From positions 1,239,011 through 1,303,010 of the forward strand of contig JAKMXF010000310.1 of NCBI GenBank assembly GCA_024704765.1: DNA of 64,000 nt. Direction: 5' to 3'. This stretch comes from Oopsacas minuta. Its lineage: Eukaryota > Porifera > Hexactinellida > Lyssacinosida > Leucopsacidae. Positions 1-11,679 of this stretch are shown piece by piece (positions within the stretch are counted from its first letter, which is position 1; every line of letters begins with the position of its first letter). The notes below the pieces were generated by a model. The model saw nothing but the letters and a program-made list of their open reading frames with translations, searched no databases and was not told the DNA's origin. The translations under genes and the position numbers were made by a program.

Positions 1-450
1 TTATAATTTGATTTGCTTGAATTCAAATAAGTAAAGTCATTTATATTCCAGATAATTGAATCAAAATAGGCATACTCATATAGCAATTTAGTAACTAGGT
101 AATACTATACTATTGAAAAATGGATATTGGATTTCAGAATAACTAGACGTGCTAGAGAAATTCTGATTGCAGATTCGAGTTCAGCATTCAAAAGTATGCT
201 AAGATAAATGTATGTGATCTCTGATGAGAAATCTTGTTGAGTTATGTTATCCACGACTCTGTTTATCGTCTATATGTTACAGCCTTACAGAGATAAATAT
301 ACGGAGCAACTCAGTGTAGCATTTGAGTGTAGTCTTAAACAAGTCTAATCGTGTCACACTGAATTCATTAAATGCTAGCGCGCTTCGCTTGCTCCCGCTA
401 CGCGGTTGCGAACACTTCGTGTCCACAATCGGGCCTACGGCCTTCGAGTA
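1..450. other. Left flank, no gene seen
   Basis: AT-rich sequence with no convincing coding region. Positions about 373-445 are locally GC-rich and resemble the start of a dispersed repeat seen again near 49700, 56729, 58100 and 60090 (pattern cgcttcgcttgc followed by cacttcgtg). The segment ends at the 7-bp duplication CATAAAC that flanks the P-type transposon. Confidence 0.4.
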
Positions 451-2032
451 CATAAACCATAGCATTCTATGTACTAAGGCAATGGCACTCTATTGAAATT
501 TTCGACCATGGATTGTCATTACCATCGACTTTCAAAGTATAATGTATTATCTATAGTTGTGATTCTACTGCTTCTAGTTAATTATTAATCATCAGATTAA
601 ATGATTTACCACACCCGGCCTGATTAATTCAATATTAGAAGATTCAAAATCAACATAATAGATTTTAATAAGTCAAACCATATATTTAACAGTACAATAC
701 GTATATGTAGTATACAATAAATAACATAATACATTCTCTTAGTAGTAGTAACAGTAATATATTATACTATCATAAACGTCCAGCTGAACATAACAAATCG
801 AATAACAATACAATAGCTTCAGTCTTCTACACAAAATTCTAACAGTAAAATGATCTAAAAATGAACAAAGAAAAATTATTTGTATATTTTAAGTTTAGTA
901 TTATCCCTATTTAAAACCATAAAATTGTAATTGCGGACTCTCTTCGACAAGATGATATTTGACCATGTAACACACAATTTCTTCAATATGTCCCGATTCC
1001 AAACGCCACAGGAGCAACAATCATTCCAAACATCAGTATATTTCTCTGAAATGATTGTCATAGAAATGAGTACCAACAAACTACGGGACTGTGCAGAATA
1101 GAATTTCTTGCTGAGGGAATCACAGTTATCTATCATCAGGAAGGCTTTATACAAGATAGTAACAGACTTTACTACACAAGAAGAAGGATATTTAAGAGAA
1201 CCTCGATCTACTAAATTAATCAAAGTATATTGAGAACCAACGTCATTATTAACTTCTAGGAGTCTATCTGTTGTTAATAGATCGTGACAACATTGACAAG
1301 TATTTGACTTTTTTATGTAAGAGAAGACTGCATATCCTGCTATATAGATGAGGCATTCAATCTGAGAAACTTCTAATTCAATGAGCGAGATATCATTCAA
1401 TATAGTCATATAAGGTTCTATATCGAGTTGCTTTTCATCACTTATAAACTCACAATCGTCTGCGAATTGCCTAAGGTATTCTTTTAGTGAAACGTTATCT
1501 GCCAAACCATATTTTATATCAAAAACTTTTAAAAGGTTGGAAAGTTGGAGTCTTCGTTCGCTTTCTAAAACTTGGTTAAAAGATATTTGATAGTGAGACC
1601 CTGACATTTGTCTGTATAATCCAAAATGGTGTTCTAAAGCATCATTTTGTATTCTCGCAGTAAGAAGATATTGGTACCCACAATTTTCAGTTAGTTGTTT
1701 GACTAGTAGTGGTAATGCCTCACATGTATGTCTAAAGCTGGTAAAGGTTTGTGGCGTTAATTTTCCGAACAAAAAAGGTAGATTAACCCAACTATCCAAC
1801 CAGGAGACCACGTTGTTCAAAAAGAGCAACCGAAAATCGTCTGGGTATATTGGGGCTGAAAATTCATCATTAAAACGTATATTTTTCCCAACCCAGTCCA
1901 CATTGAATATTTTCCATATCCGGTTAATAAGATCAAGAAAATCTACTGTTTGATTGATGTGTTTGGTGTCATTTTCGATTTTCCACGCTAATAGGCCAGC
2001 AGATGTCTTATGAAAAATTTTCAATGCAAAAC

Positions 2033-2720
2033 CAGGGGCGGATCTAGAAAAATCTGGTGGGGGGGTATGCCGCCTACCCAAACGTCATAATATTCAATTA
2101 TTGGATTTTGCTCTTTTACTTTATCATTATTTGTTTTTTCCCTTATTTTAACAAATTGTAATTATACTATAACAGCCAGTATTTCTCAATATGTAGTGTT
2201 TTAACTCAGCATCAACAAATATTTCATAGTGATGTATGGATTTTATGCGATTTTTATGTTAGGCTTAATCTCCATGACCAATTTAACCATTTTGACAAGT
2301 ATTCTAAGGTACTCCAAAATAATTGTGTTCTTAATACAAACATTATGTATGTGTGTTCATAGTTTAATATATAATGAGAGTTTCTGAATGTAATAGCTAA
2401 ATATTATTAGTAACTATTGGTTGAATCCTAAATACATAATATACCCTACTAGTACTAATAATAACACTAAATTACGAAATTCATGCGGTGATCTCCTGAA
2501 ATTGCGAATGTCCTAAATAACTACAGTAGGCAATAATGAAATAATATTGAAGGAACATTTACCGAATTACAAGTATATAGTCGAGAAAATAAATTCATTA
2601 GGGTTGTGTTATAACAAGATATATACTTTATTCACTCTACTGAGTAGACGAAATAAATAATTTCACAAAGCTGGTGGGGGGGTATGCATACCCCCATACC
2701 CCCCCCTAGATCCGCCACTG
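2033..2720. mobile_element. hAT MITE inserted in P transposase
   Basis: A perfect 8-bp target duplication TGCAAAAC occupies 2025-2032 and 2721-2728. Terminal inverted repeats read CAGGGGCGGATCTAG at the left and CAGTGGCGGATCTAG at the right, followed by G-rich GGGGGGTATG runs. There is no coding capacity in its 688 bp. It is younger than the P-type element it interrupts. The autonomous partner is not evident here, although CAGTGGCGG ends recur at 11680. Confidence 0.92.
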
Positions 2721-4374
2721 TGCAAAACTGACATTTTGCCGTTCTAAGCTTGAGGGCCAACAAGCTTTCGCTGTTAATTTTGGTGCTCGTTTCAATAAAT
2801 TACATCTATCCGATCTAAACAAATCTCGTATATCTTGAAATCGAGCGTAACAAATATCTGGATATACAGATTTAGAGGTCAAATTGTCAGTAGAAATGCT
2901 GGCTCTAGGGATGGAGAGGTAAAAATTTTTGTTAGTATCAATGATGTTTTGAATACTTACTAGACATTCGTCGAACTTCGGAAAAATGAAAGTGTTGTCA
3001 ATATTTTTGAGATTCAACCAATTATTTCGGATGCACTTAATGATATGAACACTATCAAAAAGCAAAATTAAATCTCTATGTGGGTTGCAGGGGTGTTGTA
3101 CTTTTGGCTCCAGTTTCGAACTAGTTGAAAACAATTTGTATAAACGAACGTTCAGTGGATAGTTGTCAGTACAAACAGCTTCTACAAATAGACCGCAAGC
3201 TTCGATATCACAGATAGTAGACCTGACAATAGGATACAATGATTCAGCAGAAGAAGAACCCAAAGGAATCAACCGAACAATGGTAGAAAACTTGGCCGAT
3301 AGGCTAGAAACCATCATGGAGAAAACTGTGGTATATGGATCATTAGGATTGTCAATCGACCCAATTACTCTCCCTCCCTTATATGATGCATCACCACGGA
3401 TATGTACCTCATCTATTTGAAGAATAACATGGCGTTCTAAATTATTGAATGTAGTGGCAACTTCCTTGAGAATTTTTGCATAATCACTCTCTAAGCCAAT
3501 ACTATTTGTTACTTTCAACAAATTACGCTCATGAGGAAAAGTTAAGCAATTAGAGCCCTGAATGAGACGGTAACAAGCTGGGGAAATGCCGTGAATTTTT
3601 AAACAAAAGACCAGAGTGATGATGTTATAACGTCGAGCATGTTTATCAATGATTAGATATTTCAACTGATCGAGCAAAAAAGTAAGACGCATTCGTAAAG
3701 AAGCCTCAGCGATTTCCGAATATAATTTGGAATCAGTGTGCTCTAATGTATCAATAGCTTGACCAAGACTATGAATAGAGTTCTCCACATGTTGTATCAG
3801 AGATGTCGCAGAGGTATTTGTATTAGTACTTGGAGATATTTCAAATAAATCAACTTCATGTATAATGTTTTCTAATAACCTGATATCATTTATTGAGGAA
3901 GACGAGAGCTGAATTTTGTTCTTTTCTTTATAAAAAGACTTACAAAATAAACTTTCATGGACAATTTTTCTATCGTTCAATAGTGGAAACTTCGTCACAA
4001 AATTGAATCTTAAGAAATAGTATGTTAGAAGAATCAGGGCGATGGAAAAGCCAACCATTTGGGAGTTCGATCATGTGCAACTTGGATATAATACAACTAA
4101 GACTCGAAATCCTGAACTTAGCTTCTGTCTCTTGAAATTCTGTTCGACTTTTCTTGTATACATCCTGCATCCTCTTCTCCTCTTTATCGTCTAGAGATAG
4201 CCTTTGGGTTTTAGCAACTGCATCTGTGAAATAAGTTGGACAATTTGGAAAGATACTAGGAACTGCAAATTTCTTAAGAACAACTTTTTTCCTGGGCATC
4301 TTGATCATCTCAACTCCGTTATAATATTCAATATTCCTCTCGATATCTTCTTCACGGAAATGATGTATACAGAC

Positions 4375-4430
4375 CTATAAAGATAAAAATAATTATACTA
4401 TATCACAGACAAATTTCTATAGCAACTTAC
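4375..4430 (-). other. 56-nt intron within the THAP domain
   Basis: The minus strand reads TTTTG|GTAAGT at the donor and TTTATAG|GTCTGT at the acceptor. Splicing joins KRFL to VCIHHF and so restores the second Cys and the His of the C2CH THAP finger. The second P-type relic has the same acceptor context near 15440, which supports a shared ancestral intron. Confidence 0.8.
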
Positions 4431-5101
4431 CAAAAATCGTTTATTCTCCTCATAGTCTCCTTTCGGTCGAGGGATCGCTCGAAACCACTTTTCACGAGTT
4501 TCAACATCAGTAGGAAAGGAAAAAGTAGGCACATATGAATCACCTTGACTGTGATAATTCGACTTACAACCAGGTACTAGGCATGTCATGTTGAATATGT
4601 GATGATGCGGTACAAATATTGCAGTAATTGGAAGAAACGAAAATATTTACAATAATTATCATATATTATCAACATTGAATACAAAATTTATGGGTGGGTA
4701 AAATATTTTTCATATTAAGACGTTTAAGACACAAAATTTCAAAGTAATCACAAATATTGACGCTAATACATAGTTTGCATGTTGCTACATAAGATCTCTA
4801 TCCTCATAATGAATTATACATATTCTTAGAGCACTATAGGCGATTAATTCGCGCGAACAATACGACTGAATTGGATACTCAAACATGTGCAAAACTGAAG
4901 TTTTATAAATCAGGCAAAATTATACCAAAATATGTTCTAAGGAGTAAGCAGTTGTTGGATACACATAAATGTTAAAATCACTTTGATATATTAAGAAATT
5001 TAAAAGTTATGATGTAAAGTAGTCCGATGGTAATGACAATCCATGGTCCAAAATTTCGATAGAGTGCCATTGCCTTAGTATATAGAATGCTATGCATAAA
5101 C

Positions 5102-5526
5102 ATATAATCTCAACCTTGGCAAACATGATACTGCTCTTTGAATCTGCTTACTTTCTGTCCCCAAAGTGAATAATATTTATAAAATGTTGTTTAGATTATC
5201 ATATTCGAATCAGCATATTCGATTACCAGTACAACGTCGTTTTGTTGTCGTTATTTAGTGTAATGTTTGGTTCTGGACTTTATGAACTGAACCTATATGT
5301 TTTCCATATGGGGGAGCGAGACAGACAGACATACACAAACTGAGATTTAATAATACAGATTAGGGCGTGGCTAATATTGCTGGTAATTTACTTCGCCCTG
5401 CATTTTGGATGTTTGCGGTCTTCTATAATTTAATCAACACAAACTGTACATTACATGCCGCTGGGAAATTAAACAATACATACTAGTAGATAAACATAGA
5501 TAAAACATAGTATAAATACATAATTA
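5102..5526. repeat. Non-coding stretch with SINE/RTE-like tail
   Basis: No gene is seen. At 5311-5361 a run of GACAGACAGACATACA is followed by TTTAATAATACAGATT. The same tail type recurs at about 28318-28390. Such tails are typical of RTE-type LINE/SINE retrotransposons, but I see no reverse transcriptase, so this is tentative. Confidence 0.35.
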
Positions 5527-6451
5527 GAGATTGAGTTGGAGGAGTTTGTCAGGCAGCTACCACATCTTGACATCTGTCCTTAGTCCTTGGTAGCTGTATT
5601 GGAGAGGAGGAGGAGAAGAATTAGAGATGGGAGGCATGGCAGTGGATTTGAGAGGAAAATGGAAGGCAAGAATTCACAATAAAGATACAGAGATAGTAAA
5701 GCGCACGAGTGAATATACTCATGCGCCTGATGAGCAGGCTGTGAGCTGCTGCGAGACGAAGCTGGGCATCAAGAGGAAAGCGCGGGAGTCCCAGGATAGC
5801 GCACACCACATAGTGGGCGAGAGTTTGCAGACAGCATCAGAGGGTACTGCTGCTAAACTACCCAAGCTGGACAGCCTGAAGCGACAATACAACGCCAACG
5901 TGCTAGTGTACTTGCAGCGCCAGTACAGCCTACCACTCTAGCAGAGCTAGCTCTACCAGCAGTCTACCAGCAGACAGCCAAGGGAGAACAGTTCTTACTC
6001 TACGACTCTGGTGCAGACGATGTACACAGATTCCTCATCTTCGGGAGACAAGACAACCTCGGAATGCTACAGCGAAGCAAGATCTGGCTAGCTGATGGCA
6101 CCTTCAAGACGGCACCTCCCCTCTTCGCCCAGGTGTATGTGGTGCATGGACTCCGTGGAAGGAGATGATCCTATGAAGACCGGTCATCTGTTACCGAGCC
6201 TGTTCGTGCTACTGTCCAACAAGACGGAGGCTGCCTACCTGAGGATGTGGGAACAGATCCGCCTACTGTGTCCACTTGCCCAGCCTCAACAGATGCTCCT
6301 GAACTTTGAGAAGGGCGCGATTACCAGCTTTGAGCATGTCTGGCCTAACACAGTAGTGAAGTGCTGCTTCTTCCACCTCACACAGAATATCTGGCGACAT
6401 GTGCAGTCTGTAGGGCTGCAGTCTGCCTACACACATGACATTGTAGCTTAA
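5527..6451 (+). pseudogene. FLYWCH/MULE-type transposase relic
   Basis: The first part (from about 5627) resembles a FLYWCH zinc finger: KWKARIHNK, then an EYTHAPDE-like segment. After a frame change near 5940 and another near 6090, the sequence continues with FGRQDNLGMLQRSKIWLADG and FKTAPPLFAQVYVVHG, the start of a MULE transposase domain in which the Asp of LADGTF is catalytic. It goes on through FVLLSNKTEAAYLRMW and FEKGAITSFEHVWPN to CFFHLTQNIWRHVQ and stops at 6451. The C-terminal half and both element ends are missing or unrecognised. Local GC content is clearly higher than in the neighbours. Confidence 0.7.
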
Positions 6452-6828
6452 ATACTTAAGCGAGGTACACCAAACCATAAATAAGTCAATTTATAGCTGG
6501 GTATTATTAGCACATAACATACTGTATTTATGTTAAATATGTAAGAAATATCAAATAAAATCCATGCACCATTTAATTAAAGAGCATTTAGAGGGTCGAA
6601 ATATGATAGATTAGTGATTGTAAATTCTGCATATGCTAACGAATATATGTTTCAGCAATACTTCTTGTTACATATATTATTAGATATTTGCCGTTTTGAA
6701 TTTTTAGCCGCAGCAGGTATTTGAGTAAATTACTTTCCTTAGCAGTTCTATATCTTATGGTAGCTTCAGCTTCAACAGATGTTGAGGGGTTATTTTTAAC
6801 TACCGGAGATAATTATCACTAGAAAGTA

Positions 6829-8167
6829 CAGGGTGTAACGGAAGTGTTGATACCCTAGATAATTCATTAAAACTTCTAATAAATTTGAGTGATTCGAAAT
6901 ATTACCGGTTTATATATGAACCATTTCGTTCTAATACAATTCTTATACGTTCTGGCATGTAGCTACTAAATTCTCTAAAATACTTGGGCTAATGTCTCCC
7001 CATGCTGATTTTACTGTTTCTATTAGCTGTTCCCTCCTTGTGATTTGGCCCTCTTCATTAACCTTCTCTTTCACTATTTCCCAAAGGTTTTCAATAGTGT
7101 TTAAGTCAGGGGAATTCCCAGGACATTCAACCTTACGCCAGAAAGCATTTAAATGATCTCGACACAACTTCTGTGTAGCATTGGCCGTGTGTGCCGGCGC
7201 ACCATCTTGCATGAAGATGAATTCGGACATATTTTCTAACATCGGCCTCTCCAAAACCGATCCATTACTTCGACAACGGTGAACTGCCTCCATACAAGTC
7301 TTGGCCAAAATTTGATCAATGTAGTATGCACTATTTATTGATTGCCCTTGAGGGATTATATGCAGTTCTGAAAGTGCCTGATGTGACATCATGCCCCACA
7401 AATGAATCTTTGCTGGAAACCTAACTGAAAAAAACGAAGGAATAACTTGTTTATTCTTTTCCCAAACCCGATTATTTTGTTTGTTTGGCGTAGCAAAGAG
7501 CTGGAAGGGAGACTCATCTGACCAGAGAACATTTCCAGTCGTTAACTGTCCAATTTTGATGCTTCTGAGCAAAGCTCAGACGATTTTGGATGTTCTTTTG
7601 AGATAATCGAGGTATTTCTTGCCTTTTGAAAACCTAACACCCACAGATTCGGTCAAATGACTATATACACACATATGAGATATAGGATTGCCTCTATTCT
7701 TCAATCTCTGTGCAAGTTTTCTTGTGGATTGCCTGCATTTACCGAGTAACATGGAAATAAGAATTTTATCCGCCCATTTCAAAATAGGAGGCCTCCCTGA
7801 CGAGGTTTAGTCACTAATGAACTACCTTTTTATACAAACTAGACCATCGTTTCACCGAAGAGATTGAAACATTCAAGTCTTGGGCCACTTTCTTCTGTGT
7901 GAGCCCTGCATTTAGCATGTTTATAGCTCGAGAACGAAGCAAGACTCCATGATCACGGACATCCATTAATACGGAATAATGTAACACTGCTAAAATTGGA
8001 AAAAAATTCAAATATTTGAATACAAAAAGTAATTAATGTAGTCAGAAATAATCTAAAGTACTATAACTATACTTAAGACAAGTATAGGAAACAAATTATG
8101 TATGGTTCATTAATATTTAAGATTTTCATAGGAAAATAAAAGGTATCAACACCTTCGGTACACCCTG
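6829..8167 (-). mobile_element. Tc1-like transposon (DD37E type)
   Basis: 1339 bp between TA dinucleotides (6827-6828 and 8168-8169). Inverted ends read CAGGGTGTAACGGAAGTGTT and CAGGGTGTACCGAAGGTGTT. The minus strand carries one broken transposase gene. It shares its family with the decayed copy at 9551-10695. Confidence 0.88.
6943..8011 (-). pseudogene. Tc1-like transposase, frameshifted
   Basis: The N-terminal helix-turn-helix is clear (LTQKKVAQDLNVSISSVKRW, around 7860-7970), with the likely start at MDVRDHGVLL inside the longest frame. The catalytic part (6943-7572) shows WSDESPFQLF (first Asp), FMQDGAPAHTANATQ (second Asp) and CPGNSPDLNTIENLW (Glu), with 37 residues between the second Asp and the Glu, a DD37E pattern. 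The frame changes at about 7800 and again at about 7573, so no full protein is made. Confidence 0.82.
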
Positions 8168-8169
8168 TA

Positions 8170-9550
8170 CAAGGTTAATGTCCAAAATGCAGAAAAACTA
8201 TTATTCAATAGGGACAATATGGAGGTGAAAACTTTAACTATTATTGTCGAAATTGGAATTTTGCCTATCGGATTTTTGAGTTTAGCGGCAAAACAACCCG
8301 ATTTCATATATACGAGTCTTTTGCTCGTCGCTTCACGATGAACTCGGCGCATTGCACCTCGAGGCATCCTTTAATCTCCAAATCGATTGCCCCTGTTAGT
8401 ATTATATTATAGACCTATTTATGTACCTAAAAGTAACCAAAGATTCACATTATGTTGTTTACAATATCATATTCGGACTCAGTAGACTCTATTACCCCAA
8501 TATAGTCGTTGAAAGCATGTTTCTACCAAAGTATTGAAATTTGTTACTTTATGTACCTAAAGTAAACCAATATTCACATTATTTTTTTACTATACCATAT
8601 TCGAACTCAGCACACTCGATTACCCCAGTATAGTCGTTGAAAGCAGGTTTATAACTAAATTTTGAAATGTGTTTACTTTAAATTCATAATAACAATAATA
8701 AATCTACATTTGATTAATCCCAAAGTGCTAAAATCAGATTCAGCATATTTGATATAATTTGTTTTAAGTTTTGTTGAATTATTTTTGCTTCCTTGATAAT
8801 CACAATAAATACATAGTTATGCAACAATTTCAAAATTGCATACCGTAATATACTGAAATTATTAGGACATATTTCAAGCGTTTTTTAACGATACTATAAT
8901 TTGACAAAATTATCCGATCTCGACAGAATATCAAATATTGTTATATTTCATTTGCGGTCGATCACAAAATATAACTATACTCAGCTAACCTCGCGGCGTC
9001 GAAGACGCGAACATTCGATGGAGTTAGGACATTGAGATAGGAATGTTTTAATTCCAGGGGCTCGAATTGTTTCGAATTGTTTGTGTGCATGCATACTATA
9101 ACAAAAGTTAGGCTACTGTATATATATATATATATATTATGAGTAGTCTTGTTAATTGAATAATACTGGTTTAGTCGACAGGCTGAGAATGCAGCTCGGG
9201 GAAATTTACCTGTTTATTTTCAAAGAGCTACATTCCCCTGACCCCCAGTGTAGATACCTGTTTCTAAACAAGATTTCAGGCTAATATACTATATCTAGCG
9301 ACTAGGGTTCATTCTTTACCGTTGATTACTATATTGACATCCCTTCTATTTGTCCCCTATTATACAATGTCATGTTTTGTCCTCGTATTTAATGCCTAGA
9401 TTATCCCTCAATTACCCCTGTCTAACAGGTGAATCGAAATCTATAGCATCATTTTGAAATATTAGTCAAAATATGTGAAAATAATAAATAACAATTTCTA
9501 CATCTGAGACTCTTCACTAGCAAATAGAACTGCAGGATACATTCAATATA
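8170..9550. repeat. Non-coding repeats, including 130-bp tandem duplication
   Basis: No gene is seen. Two copies of a unit of about 130 bp start at 8421 and 8551 (both ATGTACCTAA) and share CATATTCG...TACCCCA...TAGTCGTTGAAAGCA. Positions 8310-8370 (GCTCGTCGCTT, GAACTCGGCGCA) match a repeat at about 27926-27980. A short (TA)n run lies at 9120-9138. Confidence 0.5.
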
Positions 9551-10695
9551 CAGGGTGTTTCACAATTGATGTCCTATCAGATATTGATTGAGAATTTGAA
9601 AAGAAATTCATATATTTGAACAATTGACCAGAGATCTTCTATGGGATTCAGATCATGAAAATTTCCAGGCGATATTCCTTTCTCCCAAAAACATTTGATG
9701 TTAACTTTCAGCATTCTTATGTCTTTTTCGCTGATGAGCAGGTGCACCATCTTGTTGGAAAATTGCTTCCGACATCTTCTAACATTTTCCGTTGTAAAAC
9801 GGAGCAATTTTCTCTTTCTAGCCAGTGTTGATTTGAGAGTTTTCCCCAGGATCTCGCTTATGTAATAATTTGTCGTTATTGTTTGACCAGGCGGAATGAT
9901 ATCTAGCTTAGAGACAGCACGATGCCACATCATTCCCCAGGCCTTAATTTTTAGTGGATGTTTCACCATTTTACTGGTTCAACATCAGATGCACTATGAG
10001 CCAAAATGCAATCATTTTTACGATTTGTAGGGTGGTATAATTCGAATGGGGACTCGTCTGGAAAAAAACTTCCGTCAATCTTTAGCTGTCCAATTTAGCC
10101 GTTCCTTACAGAAGCAGAGTCGAGAATTTCTCTGTTTTTCTGTCAATAAAAGTTCTCTCTGTGGTTTGAAGATTTCACGCCCTTGGTTTTAGTCAGATAA
10201 CGATATACAGTAGTACTTGAGATTGAATAACCATGAGACTTCAGATTATTTACAAGTAGATTGCCGCCTCTTACCGATTGATTTGGATATAATTATTTTT
10301 GCAGCTTTCGGAACGGAAGATTTTCTTCACCACCAGTCTGGTCCTCGAGCGAATATCCACTTTGAAATAATTTCCACCATCGCCGAACGGTTCTAATGTT
10401 AATGGAGAATTTCGATGCTACCATTTTTGTCTCAATCCACCTTGTAGCATTCCTACAACTCGACTGCGAAGCGAAATACTATACTCTTTTACCATAATTT
10501 ACTAGGCAGATTGAGAGTAGCTTTTGACCAAATATAAAAGTTACTATAAGATTGCTAGATTCAAGTTGAGAATGAATTTTAATTAGTCAAACCTTACAAT
10601 AACGGAGGATACTTGAAATTATCAAACTACAGTATATTGTTGGTTTGTTAATATTATCTTAGTTACCAATAGGACATCAATTGTGAAACACCCTG
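9551..10695 (-). mobile_element. Tc1-like transposon relic
   Basis: Flanked by TA at 9549-9550 and 10696-10697, with matching inverted ends CAGGGTGTTTCACAATTGAT. At 1145 bp it is shorter than the intact 1.3-kb type. Minus-strand fragments of a transposase fill most of it. Confidence 0.85.
9577..10480 (-). pseudogene. Tc1-like transposase relic
   Basis: Fragments in more than one frame: an HTH-like piece near 10380-10440 (KFSINIRTVRRWWKLF), then PDESPFELYHP around 10040, and KIKAWGMMWHRAVSKLDIIP to SPGNFHDLNPIEDLWSIVQ at 9600-9969. These parallel the DD37E transposase at 6943-8011. Multiple stops and shifts make it clearly dead. Confidence 0.75.
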
Positions 10696-10697
10696 TA

Positions 10698-11679
10698 AAT
10701 ACATTACAGTGACAATGTAATTACACCAGTAGAATCAATAGAAATGGAGTGTATACTGCATCATGAAAGCCTCCAATCTGATCGGCCCAACTTTTAGATA
10801 CCTCAAAATGTACTCACGTGCCAATTTTGAAGTAAATCAGTCTAATACAACGGCGCATTCCTGGGAGAGCAATTGTCCCCCAGTTTTTAAAATTAGAATA
10901 ACTGAAATTAATAAGTATACAAGAAAGAATATAATTTTATTGAAAGCAAAACATCAAAATGAATAACTTAATAAATATTTAAAGGAAGTAATTGTTTTGA
11001 ACACATAATTATCAAATTCCTGTAACCATATTGTTAAGCACAATTGACGTCTGAAGTTGCATATTTTCCTGGCAATATTCGGGTCATTGAAAATGCAGAA
11101 GCCACGTCTGTGCTATATTTTCCAAATAATTATAAAATTAAATCGGGCAATTTTACATAAGACGGGCAAAGTAGGACTTATTTTGTTCAATTTGGCTCGA
11201 AAGAATATTATTAGGAATATATTGTCGATATTTGTCACTGAAACTGGGTACATTATAGAGAATTTTCAAACCTGGGAAAAATACAAGCTTTCACAAGGAT
11301 TTTCCCAGGATTTGAGGTCAAAATACTGTTAAATTTGAATGTAATTCATCAAATTTAAGCACCTAATTAGGATTTTACATCTAAAATAAATAAATTGCTA
11401 ATATTTTCTTGAATTGCATTTAAGGAGAATTCGAAACCTGATTTCTTCGATTTTGTGGATTGCCATGATTCATTGGAACATATTAGATATAATTTGGTCT
11501 TACTTTTTGGTTTGATAAGGAAAGTAATTTTCCACTTAAGTGAGACATATTGAAGATCATCTCAGCATCACCGGACATAGGCGGATCTTAAAACCATGGC
11601 ATCACCGCTAAATGCGGCCCAAAAAGGCGCACTATGACTGCTTCATGACATAGCAATGTGCAAATTACTCTACTATAAT
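10698..11679. other. Non-coding stretch, nothing recognised
   Basis: AT-rich; short open frames at about 10763 and 11057 have no recognisable domain and no homologous partner in the window. Position 11578 has a GGCGGATCTTAAA segment resembling a hAT end, without a visible partner. Confidence 0.4.

Larger units (their letters stand above)
876..4589 (-). pseudogene. P-element-type transposase with THAP domain, disrupted
   Basis: The ATG at 4589 opens a THAP zinc finger (Cys-x4-Cys near the start, then VCIHHF after an intron) for sequence-specific DNA binding. A linker with PxIFPNCPTYFTD follows, then the RNase-H-like catalytic region: IDEVHIRGDASYKGG (first Asp), VCTDNYPLN, and FDSVHIIKCIRNNWLN (second Asp). 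The C-terminal part contains ARIQNDALEHHFGLYRQ, where the catalytic Glu is expected in P/THAP9 transposases. Two lesions are visible: a reading-frame change near 3960-3990 and the MITE at 2033-2720. The flanking frames agree across the MITE once it and one target duplication are discounted. Family assignment is strong; the protein cannot be made as it stands. Confidence 0.88.
458..5094 (-). mobile_element. P-type DNA transposon 1, near full length, broken
   Basis: The element is bounded by 70-bp terminal inverted repeats (458-527 and 5025-5094) that begin CATAGCATTCTA and differ at only a few positions. CATAAAC lies directly outside both ends (451-457 and 5095-5101), close to the 8-bp duplication expected for P elements; the boundary may be one base off. 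The minus strand encodes a THAP/P-type transposase. A 688-bp hAT MITE sits inside the coding region. The similarity of the two ends suggests fairly recent activity. Confidence 0.9.

Noticed and set aside
201-204. Initial idea that Thr after CQLC replaces the second catalytic Asp
   Set aside because: These are residue numbers within the protein at 42118-43641. RAG1 D708 lies 19 residues before C727, so the matching residue is Asp186 in FDGK, which is present.
5311-5361. LINE retrotransposon
   Set aside because: Only a tail-like sequence is seen; no reverse transcriptase or endonuclease fragment is nearby, so it is listed only as a repeat.
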